DNA of 64,000 nucleotides from Ochrobactrum quorumnocens (GCF_002278035.1 NZ_CP022604.1:1550001-1614000), one strand, 5' to 3'; shown: positions 40,437-51,001, numbered from the stretch's first letter. Made by a program: numbers and translations. Notes: a model not told the origin generated them from the sequence alone.

Positions 40437-42455
40437 TTAGCTATCAAGGAACGAACGCAGCTTGCGCGAACGGCTCGGATGCTTGAGCTTGCGCAGCGCC
40501 TTCGCTTCAATCTGACGAATACGTTCGCGTGTTACCGAGAACTGCTGACCGACTTCTTCAAGTGTGTGGTCAGTGTTCATGCCGATACCGAAACGCATGC
40601 GCAGTACGCGTTCTTCACGCGGCGTAAGCGATGCCAGAACACGGGTCGTCGTATCGCGAAGGTTTGCCTGAATGGCTGCATCGATTGGAAGAAGCGCGTT
40701 CTTGTCTTCGATGAAATCGCCGAGATGTGAATCTTCTTCATCACCCACTGGCGTTTCGAGCGAGATCGGCTCTTTCGCAATCTTCAAAACCTTGCGCACT
40801 TTTTCAAGCGGCATGGCCAGCTTTTCTGCCAGTTCTTCCGGCGTAGGCTCACGACCGATTTCATGCAGCATCTGGCGTGATGTACGAACGATCTTGTTGA
40901 TCGTTTCGATCATGTGCACCGGAATACGGATGGTACGGGCCTGGTCAGCAATCGAACGTGTGATTGCCTGACGAATCCACCATGTCGCATAGGTCGAGAA
41001 CTTGTAACCACGACGATATTCAAACTTATCAACCGCCTTCATCAGGCCGATATTGCCTTCCTGAATAAGATCGAGGAACTGAAGGCCACGATTGGTGTAC
41101 TTCTTGGCAATCGAGATAACGAGACGAAGGTTGGCTTCTACCATTTCCTTCTTGGCGATGGTTGCTTCGCGTTCGCCCTTCTGAACCTGATTGACGATAC
41201 GGCGGAATTCGCCGATCGAAATCGCAGTTTCAGTGGCCAGCATCTGAATTTCCGAACGCAGACGATCAATCGCACGTTCTTCCTTGGCTGCAAATTCCTT
41301 CCAGCCACGCGCCGACAGAGTGCTGACGCGGTCGACCCATTTCGGATCCAGTTCGTGGCCCTGATATTCCTTCAGGAACTCTTCGCGACGGACGCCGAAG
41401 GATTCAGCAAGACGCAACAGCTTGCCTTCGTTCTGGACGAGACGCTTGTTGATGTCATAAAGCTGCTCAACCAGCTGCTCAATACGGTTCTGGTTCAGCG
41501 ACAGCGACTTCACAGCCTTGATCAGCTGATCTTTCAGTTCCTTGTAGCGGCGCTCCTGGCTCGAAGACAGATCGGCAGTTGCAGCCAGACGGCTTTCAAC
41601 CTGCTGATCCTGCAACTTACGCAGCTTGCGGTACGTGTCAGCGATAAGATCAAGCGTTTCCATAACCTGCGGGCGCAGCTCGGCTTCCATAGCCGCCAAC
41701 GACAGGTTGGCTTCGTCCTCGTCTTCCTCTTCTTCTTCCGCAGGCATATCGCCGCCGACATTGGTAATGTCGTCGTCGTCACGCGAACGGCGCACAGACT
41801 TGTCGTCGCGTGGCTTTTCTTCTTCCACACGTTCAACAATTGGTGCCTGCTTGGCTTCTGGGCCAGCATAAGTGGTTTCGAGATCAATGATTTCACGCAG
41901 CAGAATGTTGGATTCATTCAGCTGTTCACGCCAGATAATAATGGCCTGAAAGGTCAGCGGGCTTTCACAAAGCCCGGCAATCATCGTTTCGCGACCGGCT
42001 TCGATACGCTTTGCGATGGCGATTTCGCCCTCGCGCGACAGAAGCTCGACGGAACCCATTTCACGCAAATACATGCGCACAGGATCATCCGTACGATCAG
42101 TCGGTTCTTTCTTAGTCGTGGTAGCGGCAACAGCAGTGCCGGTCGTCTCGACCAGATCGCCGCCTTCGTCCGTATCATCATCGTTGCTGTCGTCGCGATC
42201 AGCTTCCTGCTCGTCGTCTTCAACCACGTTGATACCCATGTCCGATAGCATGGACATGGTGTCTTCGATCTGCTCAGATGTCACTTCTTCGGAAGGCAGC
42301 ACGGCATTCAGCTCGTCCATAGTGACGTAGCCGCGCTTCTTCGCAAGCTTGATCATCTTCTTGACAGCATCGTCAGAAAGGTCGAGAAGCGGCCCGTCGG
42401 TCGCACCTTCGCGCTCGACTTCGGCTTCTTCGTTTTCCTTAGCCTTCGTTGCCAT
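40437..42455 (-). CDS. rpoD: Primary sigma factor RpoD (sigma-70)
   Basis: A 672-residue housekeeping sigma factor. Region 1.1 is at the start ([19 protein letters not shown]), followed by a long acidic stretch ([12 protein letters not shown] near residue 245). The non-conserved spacer follows, then region 2 ([34 protein letters not shown]), region 3, and region 4 ([36 protein letters not shown]). It directs RNA polymerase to most promoters. It lies downstream of dnaG in the same direction, the usual macromolecular-synthesis arrangement. Confidence 0.98.
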   Translation of the reverse strand: MATKAKENEEAEVEREGATDGPLLDLSDDAVKKMIKLAKKRGYVTMDELNAVLPSEEVTSEQIEDTMSMLSDMGINVVEDDEQEADRDDSNDDDTDEGGDLVETTGTAVAATTTKKEPTDRTDDPVRMYLREMGSVELLSREGEIAIAKRIEAGRETMIAGLCESPLTFQAIIIWREQLNESNILLREIIDLETTYAGPEAKQAPIVERVEEEKPRDDKSVRRSRDDDDITNVGGDMPAEEEEEDEDEANLSLAAMEAELRPQVMETLDLIADTYRKLRKLQDQQVESRLAATADLSSSQERRYKELKDQLIKAVKSLSLNQNRIEQLVEQLYDINKRLVQNEGKLLRLAESFGVRREEFLKEYQGHELDPKWVDRVSTLSARGWKEFAAKEERAIDRLRSEIQMLATETAISIGEFRRIVNQVQKGEREATIAKKEMVEANLRLVISIAKKYTNRGLQFLDLIQEGNIGLMKAVDKFEYRRGYKFSTYATWWIRQAITRSIADQARTIRIPVHMIETINKIVRTSRQMLHEIGREPTPEELAEKLAMPLEKVRKVLKIAKEPISLETPVGDEEDSHLGDFIEDKNALLPIDAAIQANLRDTTTRVLASLTPREERVLRMRFGIGMNTDHTLEEVGQQFSVTRERIRQIEAKALRKLKHPSRSRKLRSFLDS

Positions 42456-42948
42456 ATTGCTCGTCTCCAGGCGACACCGGTCGCGTCTAAGATATATAGA
42501 GTGGTCAAACGGTTTTGCGAGAGCGCCGTTTAACTGTTGATTCTGCGAATAGCTGATTTCGTGTTAATGCCGAATTAACCGTGCCGTCATTAACCGATCC
42601 TGCCGTCTCCAAATTCTTGTGGGTAGATCCGGGATCAATGGTCGCCTTTAAGGCCCGCCCGGTCTTTGACTGTTGCCCATCAAGGCTAATTTCAGGAGTC
42701 CACTTAAGGAACGTTTATCAATATCAGTTCTTTAATCCTTGCTCGAACTGTCGTGATTCCGTCATTTCTGGCCCACGTCAAGAGCGACTCACCTGATTCG
42801 GGTCTAAAAAGCGAATCATTTATTGTCGCGGCGCGTTCTCACGCCTTTAAGCCGCTAAAGATTCACGAAACCCACCATTTCCGGCAGTTTCGAGTCTTTA
42901 GGCGATTCAAAGTGATTCGGGCACCATGAGTGCCTCACTTGAGTGCGG
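42456..42948. other. rpoD-dnaG intergenic region
   Basis: A 493-base gap with no convincing gene; small open frames lack ribosome sites. A weak hairpin GATTCG-11 bases-CGAATC at 42795-42817 may end dnaG messages. It probably contains an rpoD promoter, which cannot be fixed by eye. Confidence 0.4.
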
Positions 42949-44910
42949 TTACGAACCGCCGGATGCGCGTCCTGAGGAAAGTCCAAAACCGTCGATAAGG
43001 GCTTCGGTAGCTTCTGCCTGAGCAATCTGTTTTTGAATATCAATAAGCCGTGCGAAAATTTCGCCCGTTTCATCGCTATCAAGCGATGCTTCAACAGCGC
43101 GCAGTTCCCTATGTAGGGTGCGCGCGCGCTGATGCAAGTGAAGCGCCTGCTTTAATGCTTCGCGGACGTCATCTTCCGCTGCTTGCGACGTGGCCGTCCA
43201 TTCCCGCGTGCGTCGGACAACAGCTTCCAGCGTTTCGATCAGTTCGCTATGTCCGGCTGCGACCAGCGCCTTGCGCATCGCGAAACCATCGTCGACATGA
43301 TCCGATGCCAGAACGTCGAGCATCGCCAGATGCAGAACCTTCAAAGCCTCATGCTCGAGATCGAGCGCCGCCATTGTTTCAAAGTCTTCTTCGATCAGGC
43401 GCGGGTGATTGAGCAACATCAACACAATTGCAGTTTCACGCAGAGGCGCATTACGGCCTTTGACCATATTGGACCGTGTCAGGCTGTCCGAAAAAGCCAG
43501 ACGCCCGCCAACTGCGTTACCGTTGCGACCACCAGCCTGCGGACCACGGCCCTTGCCTTTGTCGCGATTAAATGCATTTCCGCCATTATTTTGCCGCCTC
43601 TGCCCGAAAAATGCCTGCGCTCTGTCACGCATTTCCTGGCTATAATGGCGTCGAATGTCCTCATTTGCGATGCGAGTGGTGATTTCACGCAAGCGCGCTT
43701 CCAGTTCCGCACGGCGTTCAGGCGTATCAAATACTCCCGCTGCCGTTTCGCGTGTCCAGATCATGTCAACCAGTGGCCTGGCATCACGCAAAACAGAATA
43801 AAAAGCTGATGGACCTTCAGCCTTAACCAGATCGTCCGGGTCTTGTCCTTCGGGAAGCATCGCAAAGCGCAAGGATTTTCCCGGCTGCAAAGTGGGCAGT
43901 CCAAGATCGGCAGCACGATGTGCCGCACGAACACCTGCTCCGTCACCATCAAAACACAGGATCGGCTCGGGGCTGATGCGCCACAACAGTTCAAGCTGCT
44001 CTTCAGTCAGCGCCGTTCCAAGTGGAGCCACCGCCTGATGAATGCCCGCCTGCGCCAGAGCAATCACATCCATATAACCTTCAACCGCGATAATGGGCTT
44101 GGCTGGCTCGCCACCCTGCGGCTGGCAGGCTTTACGCGCACGAAGGCCATTATAAAGCACGCGACCTTTATGGAAGAGCTCAGTTTCCGGGGAATTCAGA
44201 TATTTCGCAGGCGCATCAGCGGAAAGCGCACGCCCCCCGAAAGCGATGATACGTCCACGCAAGTCCTCAATAGGGAACATGATGCGATCACGGAAGCGAT
44301 CATAGGAAACAGCGATGCCCTCGCCATGAACGACAAGACCGCAAGCCTCGATCTGCTCTTTCGAAATGCCTTTGGCTGCCAGAAATTCCTTGAGCGCATT
44401 GCGCGATTCCGGACCATAGCCGATGCGGAATGTCTGTTGCGTCGCACTCGAAAGACCGCGATCACGCAAATAAGCGCGCGCCTTCGCGCCCGACGCACTT
44501 TGTAGCTGGCTTTCAAAAAACTGCGCCGCAAGCTCCATCACATCATAGAGCGTAGCACGCTGCGCTTCGCGCTTTTCCATTTCCGGATCACGCGCCGGCA
44601 TCGGCACACCGGCCATATCGGCAACACGCTCGACGGCTTCGGGAAAACTCGCACCTTCCAAATCAGTCAGGAACTTGAAATGATCACCCGTCACCCCACA
44701 ACCAAAGCAGTGATAACGACCCTTACGGTCCTCACAGTGAAAGCTTGGGGTCTTCTCACCATGAAACGGGCAACAGCCCCAGAAGTCGCCTTTTGGCGGG
44801 TTGCTCTTCTTACGGTCAAACGAAACGCGCGTTCCGATCAGCGTCGAGATCGGCACGCGATCTCTGATCTCATCAAGAAAGGATGGCGGAAAACGCATTA
44901 CGATTGTCAC
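42949..44910 (-). CDS. dnaG: DNA primase DnaG
   Basis: A 653-residue primase. The CHC2 zinc-binding domain is at residues about 45-75 (CPFHGEKTPSFHCEDR, then HCFGCGVTG). The RNA polymerase core and Toprim domain follow (KPIIAVEGYMDVIALAQAG, EPILCFDGDGAG). The C-terminal part binds DnaB helicase. It makes RNA primers for replication. It is upstream of rpoD on the same strand. Confidence 0.98.
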   Translation of the reverse strand: MTIVMRFPPSFLDEIRDRVPISTLIGTRVSFDRKKSNPPKGDFWGCCPFHGEKTPSFHCEDRKGRYHCFGCGVTGDHFKFLTDLEGASFPEAVERVADMAGVPMPARDPEMEKREAQRATLYDVMELAAQFFESQLQSASGAKARAYLRDRGLSSATQQTFRIGYGPESRNALKEFLAAKGISKEQIEACGLVVHGEGIAVSYDRFRDRIMFPIEDLRGRIIAFGGRALSADAPAKYLNSPETELFHKGRVLYNGLRARKACQPQGGEPAKPIIAVEGYMDVIALAQAGIHQAVAPLGTALTEEQLELLWRISPEPILCFDGDGAGVRAAHRAADLGLPTLQPGKSLRFAMLPEGQDPDDLVKAEGPSAFYSVLRDARPLVDMIWTRETAAGVFDTPERRAELEARLREITTRIANEDIRRHYSQEMRDRAQAFFGQRRQNNGGNAFNRDKGKGRGPQAGGRNGNAVGGRLAFSDSLTRSNMVKGRNAPLRETAIVLMLLNHPRLIEEDFETMAALDLEHEALKVLHLAMLDVLASDHVDDGFAMRKALVAAGHSELIETLEAVVRRTREWTATSQAAEDDVREALKQALHLHQRARTLHRELRAVEASLDSDETGEIFARLIDIQKQIAQAEATEALIDGFGLSSGRASGGS

Positions 44911-44924
44911 TTTCGGGTCAGATA

Positions 44925-45025
44925 AGCATTACCAGCAAAACTGTGAAACGACTTTGCGTAGGATAATGCGTAAAAAATAACTACAGCGGCTTCAACGATT
45001 CAGTCGCAACTGGAACCGCTGTAAC
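44925..45025. repeat. Dispersed intergenic palindromic repeat
   Basis: The unit begins GCATTACCAGCAAAACTGTG, continues with GATAATGCGTAAAAAATAAC and ends with the ACAGCGGC...GGAACCGCTGT pair. It lies just upstream of dnaG, between it and the Na/phosphate transporter gene. Confidence 0.85.
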
Positions 45026-45158
45026 CATGGTATCCAGTGGAATATATATAGGCGTGCGCAGACACACAGTCCATCACACACAAGCGGCCCTCCCCGCTAA
45101 TCACATGCTGAACGCCTCTAAATTACAATGATTGCATACAGTCGCACTGTTCATAAAA

Positions 45159-45175
45159 CTGTCATATAGTTGTCA
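45159..45175 (+). promoter_or_regulatory. Pho box (PhoB binding site)
   Basis: CTGTCAT at 45159-45165 and TTGTCAC at 45170-45176 are direct repeats with the 11-base step of the Pho box; a looser CTGTTCA lies at 45147. The site is about 150 bases before the Na/phosphate cotransporter, a sensible PhoB target. Confidence 0.7.
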
Positions 45176-45323
45176 CATTACAATTGCGACGCTTGATTTC
45201 AGAGCATTTCCGGCCCATATTTCCGACGAATATGGTTAGCCGGAACATATTTTTTCTTTATTTGTTGCGTAAGCTTAACCCAATCGAGATCCAATTCTCC
45301 TCACACCCCGAAAGGATTTTTCC

Positions 45324-47000
45324 GTGAACGGTTCTCTGGTCCTTTTGCATCTTGCCGGTGCAGTCGCGCTCCTATTATGGGCGACGCGCATGGTGCGAAC
45401 GGGAGTGGAGCGCGCCTATGGCGATCGTTTGCGGCGCCGCCTGCGCAATCAGATGCAGAACCCACTGCTTTCTATAGCATTTGGCCTTATTCTGGCTATC
45501 GCCTTACAGAGCTCGACAGCTGTGACGCTACTGGTCGGCTCCTTTGTCGGCTCGGGTATCGTCAGTGGCGTTGCAGGTCTGATGGCCGTGCGCGGCGGTG
45601 AACTCGGTTCGGCGCTCGTTGTGAAAATCCTGAGCTACGATCTGACATTGCTGGTTCCACTATGCCTCGTTTCAGGCACAGCCATTTTCATGACGACAGA
45701 GCGACGTGACTGGCGACAAATCGGGCGCATTCTCGTCGGCATCGGTTTGCTCATCATGTCACTGGAAATGACAGGACAGGCGACAGAGCCACTGCGTCAG
45801 AGCGAGCTTCTGCCCGTCATCGTGGATTATCTCTCCAGCGATCCCGTGACCGCCTATCTGCTGGCAGCCTTGATGACCTGGCTGTTTCATTCAAGCATCG
45901 CGGGTGTCATCCTGCTGACTACTTTTGCATCGCGCGGACTGATCACGCCGGAACTTGCTGTGGTCATGGTGCTTGGCGTCAATCTTGGTTCGTCAATCAT
46001 CGCGCCGATCCTGACCCGCAACGCACCACCCGAAACCCGAGTCGTACCGCTTGGCAATCTTTTGATGCGCGGCGCTGGCTCGCTACTCATGCTGATCCTG
46101 TTTGAGACGTTTAAGCCGTCGATTGGCTTCCTTGGTGGCGACCCTGTTTCACAAGTGGTCAACGCCCACATTCTGTTCAACGTTATCGTCATGGTCGCAG
46201 GCATTCCATTGTCTGGACTGGTGCTCCGTGCGACTGAAGCGTTGGTTCATCTCAATTCAGACAAGAACGCACCCGCCCAGCCGCTTGAAGTCGAAGAGTA
46301 CAGTGCTCTTGATAATGCCGTTCTTGATCGTCCTTCACAGGCGCTCGCCAATGCAACGCGCGAAGTTGTTGGCGTTTGCGATACAATTGAAGTCATGTTG
46401 CGCCGGATTATCGATCTCTACGAAAAGCCGGATCAGGCGCGCATCAACGAACTGGCAAGCCTCGACGACCGGGTCGACAAGAAACATGCTGCCATCAAGC
46501 TTTATCTCACCAAGCTCGCAAGCAAAGACCTCGACGAGTTTGAAGCTTTGCGGATGCAGGAACTGATGGGCGCATGTGTGAAGCTCGAACAGGTTGGCGA
46601 TATCATCGTGCGAAACATGCTCGCGCATGTGCAGAAGAAGATGGATCACAATCTCGAATTCACCGAAGAGGGCTGGAAGGAACTGAGCCATTTCCACGCC
46701 ATGGTGCTTGCCAACGCCCACATGGCGTTCAATGTCATCGTCTCGCGTGATGGGCGGACTGCCCGCCTGCTCGTGCAGGAGAAAGACAATCTGCGCGATC
46801 TGGAAAAGCAGACGAGCATGCGTCACTTCTCGCGGCTGCGCGAGGGTTCAACCCGAAGCATCGAGACAAGCACCATCCATCTCGATACCATTCGCGATTT
46901 GAAGCAGATCAATTCGCTGCTCGCATCAATGGCCTATCCAGTCCTTGAAGAACAAGGATTGCTCGGCTCGACACGATTGAAAACAGCGAAGCAGAATTAG
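45324..47000 (+). CDS. Na/Pi cotransporter family protein with PhoU-like tail
   Basis: A 558-residue protein. The N-terminal 300 residues are the membrane domain, with two inverted QSSTA-type repeats (ALQSSTAVTLLVGSFVGSG and LFHSSIAGVILLTTF). The C-terminal 200 residues form a PhoU-like helical domain (EVMLRRIIDLYEKPDQ, CVKLEQVGDIIVRNML). It should import phosphate with sodium and sense phosphate in the cytoplasm. A Pho box 150 bases upstream fits induction on phosphate limitation. Confidence 0.95.
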   Translation: MNGSLVLLHLAGAVALLLWATRMVRTGVERAYGDRLRRRLRNQMQNPLLSIAFGLILAIALQSSTAVTLLVGSFVGSGIVSGVAGLMAVRGGELGSALVVKILSYDLTLLVPLCLVSGTAIFMTTERRDWRQIGRILVGIGLLIMSLEMTGQATEPLRQSELLPVIVDYLSSDPVTAYLLAALMTWLFHSSIAGVILLTTFASRGLITPELAVVMVLGVNLGSSIIAPILTRNAPPETRVVPLGNLLMRGAGSLLMLILFETFKPSIGFLGGDPVSQVVNAHILFNVIVMVAGIPLSGLVLRATEALVHLNSDKNAPAQPLEVEEYSALDNAVLDRPSQALANATREVVGVCDTIEVMLRRIIDLYEKPDQARINELASLDDRVDKKHAAIKLYLTKLASKDLDEFEALRMQELMGACVKLEQVGDIIVRNMLAHVQKKMDHNLEFTEEGWKELSHFHAMVLANAHMAFNVIVSRDGRTARLLVQEKDNLRDLEKQTSMRHFSRLREGSTRSIETSTIHLDTIRDLKQINSLLASMAYPVLEEQGLLGSTRLKTAKQN

Positions 47001-47102
47001 AGCGCCGTGCGCCTTCTTGGGCGCACAAAGGTCGCTCTAACACTCTATATTTACAGCATAATTTTATCTTAAACTGATTCAAGTTTAAGGAATTATGCTG
47101 TA
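46999..47102. repeat. Dispersed intergenic repeats after the phosphate transporter
   Basis: An AGAGCGCCGTGCGCC...GGTCGCTCTAA unit (46999-47040), nearly identical to one after carA, is followed by a larger hairpin with arms TACAGCATAATT (47052-47063) and AATTATGCTGTA (47091-47102) and inner arms CTTAAACT/AGTTTAAG. Confidence 0.8.
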
Positions 47103-47130
47103 AAAAAGCCCCGCTTCGGCGGGGCTTTTT
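47103..47130. terminator. Bidirectional intrinsic terminator
   Basis: Hairpin AAAAAGCCCCGC-TTCG-GCGGGGCTTTTT, placed between the convergent phosphate transporter and YqeY genes. Confidence 0.92.
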
Positions 47131-47150
47131 CATTGAAAACTTAGACGCTT

Positions 47151-47603
47151 CTACTGAAGAAGCGTTTTCACCAGCGTGCTGGCCTTGGTGAAATCCATCT
47201 GACCAGCATAGCGCTCTTTAAGAGCTGCCATCACCTTGCCCATGTCTCGCAAACCTTGTGCACCGATCTCGGTGATTGTGTCCGCGCAGGCTTTTTTGAT
47301 TTCATCATCGCTCATCTGCACAGGCAAAAAGTCATTGATGATAACAATTTCTGCACGCTCGCCTTCGGCAAGCTCAATACGGTTGCCTTCTTCATAAATG
47401 CGCGCAGATTCTTCGCGCTGCTTGACCATCTTGCCCAATATGCCGAGCAACTCCTCATCGCCGACCGGGTCCTTGCCAGCGCCACGATTGGCAATATCAC
47501 GGTCCTTCACCGCAGCCATGATCAGACGCAATGTCGATAGGCGCAGCTTATCCTGAGCCTTCATAGCCTGCGTGAGTGCCTGAGAAATCTCCTGGCGAAG
47601 CAT
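47151..47603 (-). CDS. GatB/YqeY domain protein
   Basis: A 150-residue YqeY-type protein: ISQALTQAMKAQDKLRLSTL at the start, then a helical body with REESARIYEEGNRIELAE and the C-terminal FTKASTLVKTLL. Related to the GatB C-terminal domain that binds tRNA; its exact role is unknown. It lies divergent to carA, as in related genomes. Confidence 0.93.
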   Translation of the reverse strand: MLRQEISQALTQAMKAQDKLRLSTLRLIMAAVKDRDIANRGAGKDPVGDEELLGILGKMVKQREESARIYEEGNRIELAEGERAEIVIINDFLPVQMSDDEIKKACADTITEIGAQGLRDMGKVMAALKERYAGQMDFTKASTLVKTLLQ

Positions 47604-48045
47604 ACGTCTCTCCTGACGGTGTTAGCGCATATCGCCAAAAAGCAAAAAACTCGCTTTTCCAATGACGTCATGCGTAATAATGAAAAATCAGAGCCCTTGT
47701 ATCCAGAACCGGGCCCATAAAGCAATCACACGCCTAATCCGACCTGTCAGAACAACCATCATAGAAAGAATGAGGCATTACTCTCACAATTTCCTGAAAA
47801 GCTTGCGTTCAAACGATTGACCACGCGCTCAAGTTTCTCTATTGCTCGAGGCTTAGCAGGACATCGGCATGTGCTCGCGGCGGGAAGTTTAATCCCCGCT
47901 GCTTTTTGGCGCATATATGGCCCCATAAACTCCATTTTTCAAGCTGTCTGGCATCGGGCGGCTGAAACACGGATACATGCCGCATGACTGATAACGTAGA
48001 ACGCGCGCCAGACGGCAAGCGCGAAACCTGACAGGAGTGCACGCC
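47604..48045. other. yqeY-carA intergenic region and carA leader
   Basis: 442 bases between divergent genes. It should hold the promoters of both genes. The distal part contains a terminator-like hairpin at 47877-47907 (see separate entry). No gene is supported; a minus-strand frame crossing this region is a shadow. Confidence 0.5.
47877..47907 (+). terminator. Terminator-like hairpin in the carA leader (candidate attenuator)
   Basis: GCGGCGGG (47877-47884) pairs with CCCCGCTGC (47894-47902) with one G-T pair, followed by TTTTT. It lies on the plus strand 140 bases before carA, with no other plus-strand gene upstream in the gap. It would therefore end transcripts heading to carA. Confidence 0.5.
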
Positions 48046-49269
48046 ATGACCGAAGCCACATCGAAGACAGCACCCTGGACGACTGCAAAGCGAACCGCCG
48101 TTCTTGTGCTTGCTGATGGCACAGTGATTGAAGGCAAGGGTCTTGGCGCAACTGGCGCAATTGAAGCCGAAGTGGTCTTCAACACCGCCCTCACCGGCTA
48201 TCAGGAAATTCTGACTGATCCATCCTATGCAGGACAGATCGTTACTTTCACTTTTCCGCATATCGGCAATGTAGGCACCAATGCAGAAGACGTGGAAGAC
48301 CTCACACCTGCCAACCGTCACGGTGCTGTGGGCGCAATTTTCAAAGCCGACATCACCAACCCATCCAATTTCCGCGCTTCGGAAAATCTCGATGCATGGC
48401 TGAAGAACCGCGGCGTCATCGCGCTGGCTGACATCGACACGCGCGCCCTCACCTCGCTTATCCGTGAGCGTGGCGCGCAGAATGCGGTCATCGCCCATGA
48501 TCCGGACGGCAAATTCGACATCGATGCGCTCAAGGCCCGCGCTGCAAACTGGAGCGGTCTTGAAAATCTCGACCTGGCAAAAGATGTCACCATTGGCCAG
48601 AGCCTTACTTGGGACCAGACACCGTGGGCGCTGGAAGAGGGCTATGGCGAACAGTCAGCCACGCAATATCATGTTGTCGCGCTCGACTTCGGTGTGAAGC
48701 GCAACATTCTGCGTCTGCTGTCAGGCCTTGGTGCCAAGGTCACTGTATTGCCAGCCACAGCCACGGCAGAGGATGTTCTCGCCTATAATCCAGACGGCAT
48801 CTTCCTTTCCAATGGCCCCGGCGATCCGGCAGCAACCGGCGAATATGCCGTGCCAACGATCCAGAAGCTCGTAGACAGCGAATTGCCAGTTTTCGGCATC
48901 TGCCTCGGTCATCAGATGCTGGCATTGGCGCTCGGTGCCAAGACTGAAAAGATGCATCAGGGCCATCATGGCGCAAACCATCCGGTCAAGGACTACACCA
49001 CCGGCAAGGTAGAAATCGTATCGATGAACCATGGCTTTGCGGTCGATTCCGACAGCCTGCCTGAGCATGTCGAGGAAACACATGTTTCGCTGTTTGACGG
49101 CACCAATTGCGGTCTACGCGTTATCGGCAAGCCGATCTTCTCGGTACAGCATCACCCGGAAGCTTCTCCTGGCCCACAGGACAGCCATTACCTCTTCCGC
49201 CGGTTCATCAATCTGATCCGCGAAAAGAAGGGCGAAGCTCTTCTGCCAGAACGCGACCAGGCAGCGTGA
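48046..49269 (+). CDS. carA: Carbamoyl-phosphate synthase small (glutaminase) subunit
   Basis: A 407-residue CarA. The N-terminal domain has [20 protein letters not shown]; the class I glutaminase domain has the Cys in [16 protein letters not shown] and the His/Glu in [10 protein letters not shown]. It supplies ammonia to CarB for arginine and pyrimidine synthesis. ATG 48046 is used with AGGAG ten bases upstream; the GTG at 48037 is too close to that site. carB lies 3 kb further on, not adjacent. Confidence 0.98.
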   Translation: MTEATSKTAPWTTAKRTAVLVLADGTVIEGKGLGATGAIEAEVVFNTALTGYQEILTDPSYAGQIVTFTFPHIGNVGTNAEDVEDLTPANRHGAVGAIFKADITNPSNFRASENLDAWLKNRGVIALADIDTRALTSLIRERGAQNAVIAHDPDGKFDIDALKARAANWSGLENLDLAKDVTIGQSLTWDQTPWALEEGYGEQSATQYHVVALDFGVKRNILRLLSGLGAKVTVLPATATAEDVLAYNPDGIFLSNGPGDPAATGEYAVPTIQKLVDSELPVFGICLGHQMLALALGAKTEKMHQGHHGANHPVKDYTTGKVEIVSMNHGFAVDSDSLPEHVEETHVSLFDGTNCGLRVIGKPIFSVQHHPEASPGPQDSHYLFRRFINLIREKKGEALLPERDQAA

Positions 49270-49293
49270 ACCGCAATCTGAATAAAGCGAATT

Positions 49294-49443
49294 AGAGCGC
49301 CGTGCGCCCTTTTGGGCGCACAAAGGTCGCACTAACACGCTATACTTACAGCAAAAGTGCGAAGCGGTTTTGAGTGGGATATTGCGCAAAAACGAATAGA
49401 TGGAGCAGCTCCAAAGATTCATTCTTAACTGGAGCCGCTCTAA
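49294..49443. repeat. Dispersed intergenic repeats after carA
   Basis: An AGAGCGCCGTGCGCCC unit almost identical to that at 46999, then GCAAAAGTGCGAAGCGGTTTTG and a final GGAGCAGCTCC...GGAGCCGCTC pair. Confidence 0.85.
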
Positions 49444-49460
49444 CTCTTTGTCTATAAATG

Positions 49461-49492
49461 AAAAGGCCGGAGCTGATGCTCCGGCCTTTTTT
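49461..49492. terminator. Bidirectional intrinsic terminator
   Basis: Hairpin AAAAGGCCGGAGC-4 bases-GCTCCGGCCTTTT with flanking A/T runs, between convergent carA and the MFS gene. Confidence 0.92.
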
Positions 49493-49506
49493 TATCGCTT
49501 AAGCGC

Positions 49507-50745
49507 TTAGATACCAGTGGCCATAAACGATGCAGCCGGACGCACCCTTGCCACAACAACGACAAATGCGAGGAAGATCAGCCCAGCCCCAACGGCATAA
49601 GGCATTCCGGCAAAGACGAAAGGTGCATTCGTTCCCGTAAAAATGCTGAACAGCTGCGTGAAGATCAGCGGACCTATAATAGTCGTTATGCTCGAAACAC
49701 TTGTCAGCGCCCCCTGCAATTCACCTTGAGCAGAAGGCGGCACCTTACCTGCAGCAATACTGCGCAATGGCGGGTCGGCCAAACCTTCCAGTGCAGTCAG
49801 AAAGATGACCGCATACACCATCCATCCCTGCCACGCGATTGCGTAACCAATCATGCCGAAGCATGAAAACAGCACGCCAATAATTGCCGTGCGCCTTTCG
49901 CCGAGAACCGGCAGGACCCTTGGAAGCACGAGCGCCATGACAACTGCCGCGCCAATGCCAAAAAGGCCAAGCGACAAACCGATCTGCGCTTCGCTCCAGT
50001 TGTAGCGATAGGCACCCACGAATGCCCAGACCGATGGATAAACCGCATGGGCAAGCCAGAACAGAAAGAACACTAATATTACCCAGCCGATGCCTGGATA
50101 GGTCTGCATCTGTTTAAGCGCACCTAGCGGATTGGCGCGGGCGATCTGGAATGTGCGTCTGTTTTCCTGTGACAAGGTTTCGGGCAACAGGAAATAGGCC
50201 AGAATGAAATTGACGAACGACAGAAATGCCGCCCCGTAAAACGGTATACGTGGGCCAAATTCGCCGAGTAATCCGCCCAGAACCGGCCCAAGTGCAAAAC
50301 CTACCCCGAAGGCAATGCCGATAAGACCAAAATTGCGTGCACGATTACTGTCATCGCTGACATCGGCAATATAGGCAGACGCGGTAGCAAAACTGGCACC
50401 ACTGATACCTGCCAGCACACGACCGATAAACAGCATCCAATAAGTGGTTGCGAGTGCACAAATCAGATTATCAATCGCAAAGGTGAAGATCGAAGCCAGC
50501 AACACCGGGCGCCGACCAAAGCGATCACTGAGATTACCGATCATCGGTGCAAACAGAAATTGCATTGCCGCATAGACCAGCAACAACCAGCCGCCATCAA
50601 CGGCGGCCGTACTGATATCCGCTCCAGTGAGTTCTTCAAGATAAGTCGGTAGAACCGGCATAATGATTGCAATGCCGATAATATCGAGAAAAAGGGTCAT
50701 AAAGACGAGTAACAAGCCCCGCCGCACAAACTGGGGATTATGCAT
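49507..50745 (-). CDS. MFS transporter, Tet/TCR type
   Basis: A 412-residue, 12-helix major facilitator. The motif between helices 2 and 3 reads GNLSDRFGRRPVLL, as in TetA-type drug/proton antiporters. Other family signs are the start RRGLLLVFMTLFLDIIGIA and the helix-5 region with ALGPVLGGLLGEFG. It probably exports a drug or metabolite. Start ATG 50745 is preceded by AGGTG; the frame upstream to 50832 is not coding. No TetR gene is adjacent, so it is not a classical tet unit. Confidence 0.9.
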   Translation of the reverse strand: MHNPQFVRRGLLLVFMTLFLDIIGIAIIMPVLPTYLEELTGADISTAAVDGGWLLLVYAAMQFLFAPMIGNLSDRFGRRPVLLASIFTFAIDNLICALATTYWMLFIGRVLAGISGASFATASAYIADVSDDSNRARNFGLIGIAFGVGFALGPVLGGLLGEFGPRIPFYGAAFLSFVNFILAYFLLPETLSQENRRTFQIARANPLGALKQMQTYPGIGWVILVFFLFWLAHAVYPSVWAFVGAYRYNWSEAQIGLSLGLFGIGAAVVMALVLPRVLPVLGERRTAIIGVLFSCFGMIGYAIAWQGWMVYAVIFLTALEGLADPPLRSIAAGKVPPSAQGELQGALTSVSSITTIIGPLIFTQLFSIFTGTNAPFVFAGMPYAVGAGLIFLAFVVVVARVRPAASFMATGI

Positions 50746-50954
50746 GGAACACCTGAAATGCACATGCGGACAAACCGCAACAAAGCATAATAATTTGATT
50801 GTTGGAAAGAATCGCGCGCAATCGCCGCTCAAAACTGAGCGTCACGAATGGCTGACAAAAAGGGCCGCGCTGCCGTTAAATTTTACAGGGAAAATTATTC
50901 CACAGCAAGCCTGATGCTCGGTAAAATTATTGCGGGCCGTCGCCTATCGCCCAT

Positions 50955-50980
50955 ATAAAAAGGCGGCCTAAGCCGCCTCT
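50955..50980 (-). terminator. Intrinsic terminator of the metallopeptidase gene
   Basis: On the minus strand AGGCGGC-TTAG-GCCGCCT (50978-50961) is followed by TTTTAT. It lies 24 bases past the stop of the YpfJ-type gene. Confidence 0.85.
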
Positions 50981-51001
50981 CAGTCCTATCATAAGAACCA
51001 G

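Noticed and set aside
40914..42248. Long plus-strand open frame (444 codons) opposite rpoD
   Set aside because: It is the mirror of the rpoD coding sequence; codon bias keeps the reverse frame open. No ribosome site, and the translated chain has no known fold.
47839..48498. Minus-strand open frame (219 codons) overlapping carA
   Set aside because: Covers the carA start in the opposite direction and the leader hairpin; no family signs.
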